From Argyresthia goedartella (lineage: Eukaryota > Arthropoda > Insecta > Lepidoptera > Argyresthiidae), in contig OX463818.1 of assembly GCA_949825045.1 (NCBI GenBank), forward strand, positions 26,056,906-26,120,905: a stretch of 64,000 bases of DNA, in the 5' to 3' direction. Within the stretch, counting starts at the first letter, position 1. Each line of letters starts with the position of its first letter. Positions 32,338 through 42,892 of this stretch are shown one piece after another. The notes under the pieces are model-generated. The model saw only the letters and a program-made list of their open reading frames with translations, ran no database searches and was not told the origin of the DNA. A program made the translations under genes and the position numbers.

Positions 32338-35300
32338 AGCGTGACGGGATTTTCCGGCAGAAGTACGTCGACTTCATGCGGGAATACGAGTCGCTCGGCC
32401 ACATGTCGGTTTCGGATATCGACTGGAAGCGTGAAGACCACTGCTTCCTGCCCCATCACGCGGTCTTGAGGACCCCGGAGGGCAAAATACGGGTAGTGTT
32501 CGATGGATCGGCATCAACATCTAACGGCATGAACCTGAACCAGTGTTTGCATTCAGGGCCGAAGTTGAACCATGACATCGCGGATGTTATCACACGGTTC
32601 CGTCGACACAATGTTGTGTTTGTAGCTGACATCCGGATGATGTTTAGACAGACGGTCATTCACCCTGACGATAGACGGTATCAGCTGATACTGTGGCGAG
32701 AGAGCCCAGATCAGCCCATCAAGGTGTACGAGCTGAACACCAACACGTACGGGCTACGGTCTAGTCCTTATTTGGCGATTCGCACTCTGCGGGAATTAGC
32801 GGATCGAGAACGGTTAAATTTCCCTAGAGGAGCAGCAATCCTGGAGCAGGATCTCTACGTGGACGATATCTGTACCGGTGCAGATTCCGTAGAGGAGGCG
32901 CTCGCTCGTCGGGACGAGCTAGTTGAGCTCCTACGGGGTGGAGGTTACGAGCTCCGGAAATAGATGTCGAACTCTCCAGAGTTACTGTCTTGCCTTCCGG
33001 ATGACTACCAGCAGGATCCCCACATTTTTGAAAATTTGGAAAATCCAAATATGTTGTCGGTATTAGGCGTCCAGTACCAGCCGGTGTCAGACATGTTTTC
33101 GTATCGGGTCGAGTTGGACTCCCCGAAGGTCTGGACGAAACGGAACGTCCTTTCAACGGTGGCTAGGACATTTGATCCAAGCGGGTGGATCACCCCGGTA
33201 ACATTTCAGCTCAAGTGTTTTATGCAGCAATTGTGGTCTGCTGAGCTGAAATGGGACGACCCGATCGGCGGGTCATTGAGCTCAGAGTGGGACTCGTTCT
33301 TTTCGACCCTCCCTGGCATCAATCGGATTTCACTGCCAAGGAGGTTGGTCCCCACCAAACGATACACCGCCACCCTGCATGGGTTTTGCGATGCCTCGGA
33401 GAAGGGCTACGGAGCTGCGGTATATCTGCGTACGGTCTACTCCTCAGGGGAGGTTGATGTGCGGTTGGTCATGGCCAAGAGCAAGGTTGCGCCGTTGCGC
33501 ACTCGCCTGACCATTCCCAAATTAGAGCTTTCGGGAGCGGCTCTCCTGACTCGTCTGCTCAACCACACGATGACGGTTCTTCGTGGGTCAATAGCGTTAG
33601 AAGATACGGTCTACGCTTGGACGGACAGCCAGATCGTGTTATGCTGGCTGAAGGCTTTAGTTCACAAGCTGGAGATTTTTGTGGCGAATCGGGTTTCGCA
33701 GATTTTGAATTCGGAGGTTCCCTTAATCTGGAGACATGTTCCAGGGGAAATGAACCCAGCAGTCTGTGCGTCTCGTGGGTGTCACGCTCCGGAGTTGGTT
33801 GGACATCCCTTGTGGTGGGGTCCAAAATGGTTGACTCAAGCCGAATCAGATTGGCCAATGAGTCCAAGCGTTACCTCGGCGAACGGCGCCTTGACAGTCG
33901 GTGTCTGTACGACGCAACCAGAGCCGGAAGAGGAGTTCAGCCTGCTGGAACGGTACAGCTCGCTCGACAAGCTGGTCAATGTGACCGCCTGGATCTTCCG
34001 GTTTGCGCGGAATTGTCGCAATTCTGAGGCGCAACGGGTGCGGACACAGGTCCTGACACCACGGGAACGGAACCACGCGTTGTTCGCATTGGTACGGAAC
34101 GTGCAGACGGTGCACTTTAAGTCCGAATTGGACATTCTGAGACGCGGACGCGTCCAACTGAAGGGAGCTGTGGCTCGGCTCAACCCGTTTATTGACCCTC
34201 AAGGGTTGCTTAGGGTAGGAGGTCGGCTGCGGAATGGCAACCTGCCTTATGCGGCTCGCCACCCGTTGTTACTCCCTAGGAAAGGGAAGTTGGTCGAACT
34301 GTTGATACAGGATCGACACATTCGGAATGGGCATATCGGATGCCACGCGTTTATGGCGTTTATCCAGCGCGAGTTCTGGATTCTATCGGGAAGACGCTTA
34401 GTGCGTAGCGTCGTATTTCGGTGCCTGCCTTGTTATCGGGCCAAGGCGGCTACGATGCAGCCCCAGATGGGCGATTTGCCCTCGGATAGGGTTAACGAAA
34501 TCCGGCCCTTTGCGGGTGTCGGAGCAGATTTCGCGGGACCATTCATGGTCAAGTCTTCACAGCTACGGAACGCCAGATTAGTGAAGGCATACATGTGCGT
34601 CTTCGTGTGCTTGGCCACGAAGGCAGTCTAATTGGAGGTGGTCAGTGACCTCACTACAGAGGCATTTATCGCATGTCTAGATAGGTTCGTCTCACGAAGG
34701 GGCCTCCCGACATTAATCCGTTCGGACAACGGCACAAATTTTGTCGGAGCCAGGCGATATCTGCAGGAGGTCACTCAATTCCTGAACGGTAACCAGGACG
34801 CCATCGGTACGGCTTGCTCTCGACGAGGGATTGAATGGGTTTTCAGTCCGCCGGGATGTCCTCATTGGGGAGGAATTTTTGAGGCTGCGGTTAAATCGGC
34901 TAAGTCGCACCTGACGAGGATCATCGGTGAGACCTCTCTACGCTTTGAAGAACTTGCGACGCTGTTCTGTAAAATTGAAATGACACTGAACTCGCGTCCG
35001 TTGTGCCCGCTCAGTTCGGATCCAAATGATTTGGAAGCGTTGACGCCGGGTCACTTCCTGATAGGTCAGCCCCTTAACGCCCTGCCAGAATACCCATTCG
35101 GTGATGTTAAGTTAAGTCGGTTAACTAGGTGGCAGATGTTGCAGCAGCGCCTTAAGTGGACTGACCGGACGAGCCCCCCTCAAGTCGGTGATTTGGTGCT
35201 GATTAAGGATGCGAACCTGCCATCATTGAGATGGAGACGAGGACGGATCGTCAAATTGTACACGGGTCGGGATGGCACGCCTCGATCAGCAGAAGTCAAG

Positions 35301-35360
35301 GTGGGGGACTCGGTCCTCAAGAGAGCGGTCGCAACACTTTCTCGCCTTCCTATTGATTAG
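32322..35360 (+). pseudogene. BEL/Pao pol: reverse transcriptase, RNase H, integrase, two in-frame stops
   Basis: One reading frame runs from 32322 to 35360, broken only by TAG at 32961 and TAA at 34629. RT: LRTPEGKIRVVFDGSAST and the catalytic YVDD in QDLYVDDICTGAD (about 32848-32880). RNase H: HGFCDASEKGYGAAVYLR at ~33380 and the AWTDSQIVLCWLK motif at ~33615. Integrase: a His/Cys region before RCLPCYRAKAAT, first catalytic Asp in VGADFAGPF (~34520), second in SDNGTNFVG (~34722), and the Glu in HWGGIFEAAVKSA (~34865-34900). All catalytic residues are kept, so the damage is limited to the two stops in this part. It ends just before the 3' LTR. Confidence 0.9.
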
Positions 35361-35391
35361 GGACAGGTTCGGGCCTGTCCGGGCGGGTGAC

Positions 35392-36220
35392 TGTTTAATA
35401 TTTATGCTTCGGAACGCACCTCCTTTTGTTGCGCGACTCGGATCGGAACGGAACTAGCTAGCTGTCACTTGTATAGAAACGAGATGACGAGTTAGAGGTT
35501 ACTTTTCTTGACGTGAAAAAAATGTCGGCACATGGCGTTCGGGCCTTGGCTGTATTTCAGTAGTAATAATTGTCTAACACAGGTGTCGGGCCTGGTCGGA
35601 GTGTTAATTATAATAAGCACGGAACAATCGTCGGGAATAAGTAGATTCACGTCATCGGAGTGAGTGCTTCGTGTTGTGAAGCTTGAAGTGGTTTGGTCCC
35701 CAATTCGTCGCGTTCGGCAGCGACGGCGACAGCATCGGGCTACGACGAGAGTAAGATTCGACTCCTCTCCCCCCACCCCGTGTGCTCCTTATCCCGTATT
35801 CCTGCCTCGAATTGAGCTTTCGAATTCCGGTCCTACGGCGTCAAAGGTCAGTACCACGTGTGATACTCCTGGTGAAAACCACCCTACAAGATTCCACGCC
35901 CGTTCGGTTGAGGCGTGGAAGTAATCATTTTGGTAGCAGGCGCGGTTTCCTAGTGGGAAATCATCGATTCACGGACGGTTCTTTTTTTGCCACATTGTAG
36001 TTGGGAGAAAAGGGTATCTCAGATTGGTCGGCAATCAGTTTGTGAGTGAGTCTTGTGGTCGGTATACCACAATTAAAGTTCATTTTCGGTTAGTGAAAGT
36101 ATAATTGACGATTTAGTTAACAATTATTATAAATTTGTAGTCGGAAACTACTCGGTGTGCATAAGAAACAGTCATTCGGTCGGACTATAGTATTGCAGTC
36201 GGGTTCCATAGCATAGCAGT
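35392..36220 (+). repeat. BEL/Pao 3' LTR
   Basis: It matches the 5' LTR from TGTTTAATATTTATGCTTCG to GCATAGCAGT. GGGACAGG...GGGCGGG just upstream (35360-35390) is the region where a polypurine tract is expected. Confidence 0.85.
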
Positions 36221-36288
36221 AACAAAACTCCATAATAAGAATATTAGTGATTCTTTTTTCTGTACTGTTACGTAAGGTCTAATAAAAA

Positions 36289-36890
36289 GTGGCCAAGTGC
36301 GAGTCGGACTCGCCCATGAAGGGTCCCGTGGTAGCAAGTAATTATGTGACTGGATGTTTGTGTTGTAACTTTATTTTTCATAGTGTTTGTTCATACAAAT
36401 GTCATTCATATGACAAAGTTATCTTCGCGGCTTTTAAAAAATGCTTTATTTCTTAAAAACTGCTTCATTTATTTTGCTCAAACCAACTTTAGTTGGAAGT
36501 GTGTATTGAGGTACACAGCATATATTTTTATTAGATTTTTCACTCTCTTACTTTAAAAGTGAGAGGGACACACACACATTTTTCTACTTTGAAAGGGTCT
36601 GTCTCTTTAACAATTTAATTTGAGGAAAAATTATTTCAAGAATTTCAACGTCATTTTTAAAGACCTACTCTATAATAAATATTTTTTGGTTTCAGTTCCA
36701 TATATGGGGAGTGCCCCTTTAATTATTTAAATTTTTGTATGAAAATCATAAAGCAGTTTACAAAATACATCTACGTACCAAGTTTCAACTGTGTAGTCTT
36801 AGTAGTTGCTGCATAAAGTTACTGTGACATACGGACGGACGGACGGACGGACGGACAGACAGACTTGACGAAACTATAAGGGTTCCTTGT
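36289..36890 (+). repeat. R-family repeat, diverged long copy
   Basis: It opens GTGGCCAAGTGCGAGTCGGA and GAAGGGTCCCGTGG. It has a run of GGAC repeats (36834-36858) followed by AGACAGACTTGACGAAACTA and closes TAAGGGTTCCTTGT. The interior differs from 28019-28405. Confidence 0.65.
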
Positions 36891-36986
36891 TTCTCTGCGG
36901 CTGTAACTTAAAAGCTATACGATGGGATCTCGTAGCTCAACACTCAGACGTCAACGAGATCTATAGTATTTAACCAATGTGTTGCA

Positions 36987-37048
36987 CAAATATTTGATTT
37001 TCATGCGGCTGTTATAAGTATAACAGCCGCATGAAAATCAAATATTTG
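36987..37048. repeat. Perfect hairpin, 29-bp arms, 4-nt loop
   Basis: Left arm 36987-37015 (starts CAAATATTTGATTTTCATGC), loop AAGT, right arm 37020-37048 is its exact reverse complement. No mismatch over 29 bp. As RNA it would make a strong stem-loop from either strand. Confidence 0.9.
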
Positions 37049-37297
37049 CCAACCTGACAACTTGACAACTCCATACAAAACTATAAATTTAAAATATGAA
37101 ACCTTACTGTTAAAAATTGTTTCACTTGTTTCTAATTTGACCTGATAACTTTTCAACCGCCAGCCTGAGTTTAATAAAAATATCTCAGAACCATTGCTAT
37201 GCAGTTAACTACCAATCATAAAAAACCGCATTTATATCCGTCTACCCGTTTCACCTCTATTCCTTGTTAAGCTATCGATTTTCATAAAACATATTTA

Positions 37298-37620
37298 AAT
37301 TTCGTCCAGTGCGTGTCGGATTCGCACACAAAGAGTTCCGCATCATTGTACGGGAAAACTAAAGCAGTTTTTTTTATGTAGCCGTAACAGTGGGACACTG
37401 CTAGGCAAAGGCCTCCCCCTCTTAAATCCACACGGACTGCGCCACCTCCAGCCCCTGTAGAAATTTGTCAAGGTCATCCCGCCATCTGTCTAGGTGCATA
37501 CGGCTGACGTGGCCGGCCCATTTCTACTTTAACTTGGCGTTCTTTGCACCAATATCAGCGAGCTATGCTTGTTAAGGAGCGCAGAAATAACGATATTTCT
37601 ACAATACAACAAGAACGAAT
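37298..37620 (-). pseudogene. R-family head and RTE-like 3' relic
   Basis: CGTCCAGTGCGTGTCGGATT / AAAGAGTTCCGCAT at 37302-37345 is a degenerate R head. From about 37385 to 37590 the - strand resembles the end of RTE-like LINEs: the order GACACTGCTAGGCAAAGGCC, GGTGCATACGGCTGACGTGG, TCTACTTTAACTTGGCGTTC on + is that of 9550-9790. No open frame remains. Confidence 0.55.
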
Positions 37621-38689
37621 AGTTGAACAAAATATCGTTCTCTTAACAAAAAAAGAGTGTGCTGTAGACCACACAACTAAAGTAAAACTTCCTTAGCTCT
37701 AATGCTTCAAAAATACATCTCCTGCACTGTGTCTGGCCATGAGAGGAAGAGAGAAAGAAAATGTGCGCGCGCACATCTCGTTCGCCTCGCCCGATCACAC
37801 TTTTCGTAACGCTCCCGTCACGCATTCGCCAGCTTACTCCCCAAGTCAAGTGTGCGTATAGAAGTTTTACTTTAAAAAACGAGCTGTGACTAGTATAATT
37901 ATCGTAACATCTACTATATATTTTGTTGTAGGGCCTAGTTGATATTATTTTATAAGGTTTATGAACTATGAACTAGACTATTTATAGATATAACAAAATA
38001 TTGTAGTGTTTACAATACGCCTGATAATCAGACCAGAACGATTAGCTAGGATGACAATGATGTCTTTCCCCCCTCTGTTTGTCGCGTGCGCATCACTCTC
38101 TTGGCGGTTGTCAACATAATCCTGAAACTTACTTGAAGAGAAATGGAAAAATACTTGGAAATGAAGAAATGAAGAAATGAGGAAATGAAGAAATGTACAT
38201 GTTTTCCGTCCCTCTCGGACGGAAAACATGTACATTTCCAAATATATGGCAAACTAGATTAGATATACCTGCAGGGGTAGCTTTGCATTGATATCGGTCG
38301 TGAAGCAAAGGGTAATTTGTTCAAAAACTCAGGGAAAATAGGATTATTTTACAATGCTACAAGAATTATAGTAAACGGGATTTTGTATGTGGAAGAAATT
38401 TTTGTTAAAGCCTAGTAGATTTTCTGTTAAGCTTACAATTGTTTTGATAACCATAACATTTTGATTGATGTGTCTATTAACACATTCACATTCTAGTAAT
38501 ATGTGTACTTGTAAGGACTAATAACATGATGATAAGCCAACTATGAAGAATGCTGTCGTTACGATTCATTAGTTGTCATTGCTTTTACCGAAATTAACGT
38601 CGTTCAGTCTACTGTTGTAGATAGCGTCTAGTATAATTTATCGAGAAATATTAAACTGCACATCAAAAATCCTAATTTGCATAGCAAAT
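37621..38689. other. No gene; contains one long hairpin and a purine repeat
   Basis: A GAAGAAATGA-type tandem runs at about 38160-38192 on +. Two short open frames on - across it are low-complexity shadows. The hairpin is listed separately. Confidence 0.45.
38190..38238. repeat. Perfect hairpin, 22-bp arms, 5-nt loop
   Basis: Left arm 38190-38211 (GAAATGTACATGTTTTCCGT and two more bases), loop CTCTC, right arm 38217-38238 is its exact reverse complement. Confidence 0.9.
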
Positions 38690-38770
38690 ATCGGGTCAAA
38701 AAGCTGCGGTATCTTAAGTGAAGGGTAAAGGGGGTGAGCGAAGAGAAGCCTACATTATCCTTCGTGTTAG
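38690..38770 (-). repeat. Short dispersed module (CCTAACACGAAGG ... CTTAAG.TACCGCAG)
   Basis: On - it reads CCTAACACGAAGGATAATGT, CTTCGCTCACCCCCTTTACC, CTTCACTTAAGATACCGCAG. A close copy is at about 62333-62398 (+). Partial copies lie at 60050-60092 and 60420-60435. Confidence 0.65.
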
Positions 38771-38771
38771 G

Positions 38772-38814
38772 TTTTTTATTGTTCATGCATGTTCAATGCA
38801 TGAACAATAAAAAA
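38772..38814. repeat. Perfect hairpin, 19-bp arms, 5-nt loop
   Basis: Left arm TTTTTTATTGTTCATGCAT (38772-38790), loop GTTCA, right arm 38796-38814 is the exact reverse complement. It abuts the module at 38690-38770. Confidence 0.9.
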
Positions 38815-38939
38815 TACTTAAAAAATAAACTTGAGTACACATAAAATATTTAAAACATAAAAGTATTTTGCTGATCCTTTTTTGCTGTGCAAATCAGTAT
38901 TTTTGATGTGCGATTAAATATACTAGCCTAATTTATCGT

Positions 38940-39134
38940 GGCGTCTACAATATTGCAAGGACACGGGCGGGGCGCGGAATGCGGGCGATAAGGTACGGCG
39001 CGTGCCCGCCGTCGCCGCCGCCATGTTCGTCGACTGCGATACTCGTGCATTTTCTTTGCTAATATTGTTCTAATCTAATCTAATAACTTGATCAAACGGA
39101 AAAAACTTTCATTGTATTGGTGTATTACTTGAAA
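38940..39134 (+). promoter_or_regulatory. Putative promoter and 5' UTR of the host exon, with a short uORF
   Basis: A CpG-rich block (about 38955-39030, GGGCGGGGCGCGG then GCCGTCGCCGCCGCC) stands out sharply from the AT-rich surroundings. An upstream ORF starts at the ATG 39023 and stops at 39073 after 16 codons. The leader then becomes AT-rich up to the ATG at 39135. No TATA box is obvious; the start of transcription is not determined. Confidence 0.5.
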
Positions 39135-39201
39135 ATGGTCGAAGATAATAAACAAATTCTAGTGCAGTGGTCTCAAAAACACTCCGTTGACATTTTCAAA
39201 G
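39135..39201 (+). CDS. First coding exon of an unidentified host gene (partial)
   Basis: The ATG at 39135 has a good insect context (GAAAATGG). It encodes 22 codons, beginning MVEDNKQILVQW and ending VDIFK, plus one base, and then a consensus splice donor (AAAG/GTAAGT at 39198-39207). The exon therefore ends in phase 1. The CpG-rich upstream block fits a housekeeping-type promoter. The opening ILVQW followed by a short polar stretch resembles the N-terminal strand of several insect proteins with later DNA- or protein-binding domains, but it is too short to name. No following exon was identified in the 25 kb to the right; it may lie beyond, or be hidden among repeats. Confidence 0.55.
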
Positions 39202-39469
39202 GTAAGTAGGTAGGTACCTATCTACAACAACTCGTCAGGGAAATTGTTTTAGAGGCATATTTAAAACCTAATTCGGGTTTGCTTCCTCGTCATATTCGCG
39301 CATAGGAGCTCACCAGCGAAATCCAATTGAATACTTATTAATTAGCAGGCAACAGGTTCGCTGTCGGTCGACGGACACGTGTCGTGGAGGCCATGATGAC
39401 TTTTGTAGGTATCCACTTACTTAAAACTTATTTTCGCCTCGCTCCGTTACCTGTTACTCAATTAAACGA
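39202..39469 (+). other. Start of the first intron of the host gene (inferred)
   Basis: The donor GTAAGTAGGTAGGTACC opens it. Nothing else is recognised before the LINE relic. Confidence 0.4.
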
Positions 39470-39790
39470 ATTAATATATTATTTTCCTTCATCGCACTGC
39501 TCGCCTTCGGCAGGGTATTCATCCGCACACCTTAGAGCCAAAATGGTCGCGTTCTGTTCGCTATGGAAAGATTTTTCTTCCGCGTACGCTCAGGCTGTGG
39601 AATAAGTTGCCTGTTGAGACTTTCCCGGCAAACTGCAGCACGGCCCGTGCTGCACGGAGTTCTTCAGGAATTGCTTGAACATTTTCTTGAAGGGCCGGCG
39701 GCGCACGATTAATGCCCCTGGTGTTGCAAGCGTCCAAAGGGTACCGTAACACTCACCATGAGGTGTGCCGTATGCCTGAGTGCCACCTTA
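39470..39790 (+). pseudogene. LINE reverse-transcriptase C-terminal relic
   Basis: On + a frame reads FLPRTLRLWNKLPVETFPAN at about 39570-39630, the LWN..LP signature near the end of many Jockey/CR1 reverse transcriptases, followed by a broken frame. An earlier frame ends at 39605. It is frameshifted, 5' truncated and lies in the inferred intron. Confidence 0.6.
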
Positions 39791-39799
39791 GCGGCATAA

Positions 39800-40431
39800 A
39801 AAAATATAATTACTATGTATTAAATACTTACAATAGGTACTTAGGTATAGGTACAATAGGGTCAGAATGTGCATGGTGATAATGACGTATATCCAGAGTC
39901 ACTTCATAAGCTGACCAAATTTTGGGCAATCCAATCCAATCATAATGACCAACCATCCGTAGTCGCAAACAAAAATATATGGGTCTCCCATAGTATATTC
40001 TAATCAGCGATCAGTTCAAAGCTGGTACTGAGGGACGTTTCTTTTTCATATGCGACCATATTTTCCTTTGGGAAGTCATAATGAAAGGTCATAATCATTC
40101 ACCAAAACTTGGTCAGCTCATTCAGTGTCGTCACTTCACATTCTGACCCCTTTTACCTACAATAAAGTTAATGCGAACCCTACAGTGCTTTAGTGTACTG
40201 TATATTAACCAGAACCAAACCAACATTCTTATCATTCAGGTCCAGTAGTATTGTCTCCACTAACTACAAGTAGTAGAGACAACATTAAGTCCTAGTGTAC
40301 AAGTAGTAGAGACATCATTTCATCTAGTCAAGCCAGTTATAGTAACAAATTTCAAGGTCATGCCAGCACTACTAATTAATAATGAAAACAATCCTACTTA
40401 GAGTAAATAACAAATATATTGTATTGTTTAT
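39800..40431. other. No gene recognised
   Basis: ACAAGTAGTAGAGACA occurs twice (about 40267-40282 and 40300-40314 with small changes). No ORF or element end was found. Confidence 0.4.
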
Positions 40432-40895
40432 GTACACATGTATCATAAATCCTCTTTACTGCGTCTAAAAACCGCACGTTAAGACCAGCATAATGTTAAA
40501 CTATTTGGTAAAAACTCATTTCTTATCTGAAAATTTGTACAATTTTTTTTGTACATAATGTACAAAAATTTGTCAAATTATGACATTCAAATTTCAAACG
40601 CCGACGCCCGCCTGCGTGCACCCCTAGTTTGTCTGTGAAGTTGGTACTACAGAACAAGCTAAACAACAGAGATCATGCCACAATGCCGGTCAAACAAGCG
40701 GTTCTGAACACATCAAAGAGAGCGTATGATATGTGTGTAGATAAACTAGTGTATGTAACTGTACATAATTAGGCATTAAAACTCTCGAGTGATATTATTA
40801 TGAAACTCGCTTTCAGCTCGTTTCATAAACCCACTCTCAAGTATTAATGCCCTCCATTATGTAGCAGTCACATAAACTACTATTACACTTTGACA
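40432..40895 (-). mobile_element. Palindromic foldback element, copy 2
   Basis: This copy is inverted relative to 5265-5720. The ~54-bp inverted ends are at 40432-40485 (TATCATAAATCCTCTTTACT, ACCGCACGTT) and 40690-40745 (AGCGTATGATATGTGTGTAG). The hairpin module follows at 40770-40857 (GGCATTAAAACTCTCGAGTG and its inverse). A small palindrome lies around 40540-40570. Confidence 0.7.
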
Positions 40896-40989
40896 TAATA
40901 ATTTTTACAATATGATTTTAACTAGATCAGTTTGGTATTCTTTACAAATTGTTTTGTCGTTACATATATAACAAAAGACAGTAATGTGT

Positions 40990-41292
40990 GTACAACATAA
41001 TTCTGGTTGCCAGTACGAGATATTTTTGTGGTGTGGCGAAATCTTAGAATACTGCGCTCAGTTGCTCGCTGGCAAACATTCAGTTTGGACTTTTTAAGTT
41101 CGGTCAAAGATCATGTCTGAGTTCCATAGATTAGGATAGGCAGGATTCACATGTCGATGAGTTTGCGCTTGAGGGTCGGCGGAAGGTTTCCCTTCATTAG
41201 TTCCTTCATGGACCAGAAGCTCTTCCGGATGTTAGTAACACGTCTTACGATTTCTTTATCCTGCCTGTTTCGAAGGAGACTATCTGGTGCAA
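40990..41292 (-). pseudogene. RTE-like LINE relic
   Basis: On - the fragments LKKSKLNVCQRATERSILRF at about 41040-41100 and, in another frame, motifs matching MKELMKG and KRKLIDM (41130-41215) are recognisable as the same family as 9528-10280. Frames are broken and both ends are truncated. Confidence 0.65.
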
Positions 41293-41660
41293 GTGTTATT
41301 TGCTGATGATACATCTCTTATATTTAAAGTAAAGATTGACATGTACAAAAGTATGATGAAGTAAATAATGCTTTAAATAACTTCATAATTGGTTTATTGA
41401 TAACAATCTTGTGCTAAATACAAATAAAACTGAATCTATAAAATTCACTTTGCCCAATGTTTATTCCTTAGAAAATGATGTTATAAATTAAAACTAGTTT
41501 AAAACTACTTATTTGATAGAACAGTTTTTCTGGGGATCACACTTAACTCGAAACTACAATGGAGCCCTCACATTAAATTTTTATCGGGAAGACTAAGTTC
41601 AGCTGCATATGCTTTTTAGACAAATCAGACAGCTCACGGATGTAGCTACGGCGAGATTTT
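41293..41660 (+). pseudogene. Jockey-type LINE reverse-transcriptase relic (+)
   Basis: On + the catalytic region VLFADDTSLIFK is readable at about 41300-41335, and after several stops TVFLGITLNSKLQWSPHIKF at about 41523-41582 and GRLSSAAYAF just after. The order is that of LINE A, so it is likely a relic of that family. No intact frame. Confidence 0.65.
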
Positions 41661-41806
41661 AGTTATTTCTACAGATTATGTCTGTCATAGACAACCTTAC
41701 TATAGACTAGCTTAAGTGAGAAATTCATTTGTGGGTCCAAGTTTACAATATTAAAACAGAATACCGGAAGAGATATTAAATTATCAGAGAAGAAATTAAA
41801 AGCCAT

Positions 41807-42215
41807 TGGCCACTGCGAGTCAGACTCGCGCACCAAGGGTTCCGTACCACCGTACAATGGTAGGGATGGGGTTGAGTGAATAGTTTGGATTTTATATAGC
41901 AAAATGTTGTGAAGATATTGGTGCGGCTACATTCACGTTCCATGTACGTAACCAGGTGCATTCATAAGTTAGTATGTGGTATTGAAAGAATTGTTGTATG
42001 GGAGCCTCTTTCAATATTAATTTTATTCTGTTTTTTACTATTTGTTGTTATAGCGGCAACAGAAATACATCATCTGTGAAAATTTCAACTGCCTAACTAT
42101 CAGAGTTCATGAGATACAGCCTGGTGACAGACGGACAGACAGATAGACAGACAGACAAACTGCGGAGTCTTAGTAATAGGGTCCCGTTTTTACCCTTTGG
42201 GTACTCAACCCTAAA
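41807..42215 (+). repeat. R-family dispersed repeat, long copy
   Basis: It opens GGCCACTGCGAGTCAGACTC and CCAAGGGTTCCGTACCACCG, and closes TTTGGGTACTCAACCCTAAA after GACGGACAGACAGATAGACA. Closely similar throughout to 28019-28405. Confidence 0.75.
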
Positions 42216-42216
42216 A

Positions 42217-42370
42217 ATCATCATCATCATCATCATCACCATATTAGCCCGTATCATCCCACTGTAGGGCATAGGCCTCTCCCAAAGCACGCCACTCGCA
42301 ACTGTCCCCCGCCAGTCTGGTCCACTGTCTACCAGCTACCTTGACAATATCTGGCCCTGCTTTCGTAAAT
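42217..42370 (-). mobile_element. RTE-like LINE 3' end with CAT tail
   Basis: ATCATCATCATCATCATCAC at 42218-42237 is followed by CCCGTATCATCCCACTGTAG / GGCATAGGCCTC, the inverse of a standard RTE 3' terminus (compare 18457-18510). Only ~150 bp remain. Confidence 0.55.
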
Positions 42371-42569
42371 AGTTTCTTCCATGCAAACTTTCTAAAAATA
42401 AATCTCGAGCTATCTAAGATCGATTGGTTTGAGCTTTTCTCAGGCCATGTACTTGAAGATTGTGTATTATTATTTTATGTCGTTTTAAATAACCTAATCG
42501 ATTAATAAGTCCCTAGGGTACCCAATCGTATTTCTTGTGCTAAATACCCATTGTATACTTTGCCAACGT

Positions 42570-42776
42570 TGTGGCAACCTACGGGAGACGGAATAAAAGG
42601 CTTGGGATATGCTCAGTTACAGTCTAGTTTTATTTAACAAATAACTCTTCTTATATATAAATCGTCCTCGATAATCATCATGTACCAAAACCGGTACGTG
42701 ATGTCGATTTTCTGTGTCAGCCAATAACTTATCTCGACGATACTTTAGTCCGTGATGATAAGAGATGGCTGGCACA
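42570..42776 (-). repeat. Gypsy 3' LTR
   Basis: On - it starts TGTGCCAGCCATCTC (42776) and ends GGTTGCCACA (42570), i.e. TG...CA with short inverted ends. It contains an AATAAAA signal (inverse at about 42592-42598). The left boundary rests on the TG...CA rule only. Confidence 0.65.
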
Positions 42777-42892
42777 GATACTCCCCCCCTTACAAAAAAA
42801 AAACAATAGTAAGGAAATTACGATAAATGGAAAAGTAAAAAAAACAAAGCTTGAAAACATTTAAATTAAATAATACGATACATTGCGACTAG

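Larger units (their letters stand above)
28756..36220 (+). mobile_element. BEL/Pao LTR retrotransposon, complete structure, coding region damaged
   Basis: A 7.46 kb element with direct LTRs of about 836 and 829 bp. Order inside: 5' leader, gag (DUF1759-like), zinc finger, aspartic protease, reverse transcriptase, RNase H, integrase. This order and the A17-type protease/RT signature fit Pao/BEL. The interior is clearly GC-richer than the flanks. Several stops and frameshifts interrupt gag and pol. The sequence right of the 3' LTR does not continue LINE A, so no matching target duplication was found. Confidence 0.9.

Noticed and set aside
29987..35360. BEL element as an active, autonomous retrotransposon
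   Set aside because: Stops at 32961 and 34629 and several gag frame losses prevent synthesis of complete proteins from this copy.
38046..38241. Phe/His-rich open frames on -
   Set aside because: They arise from the GAAGAAATGA-type repeat and the adjacent hairpin; no family signature.
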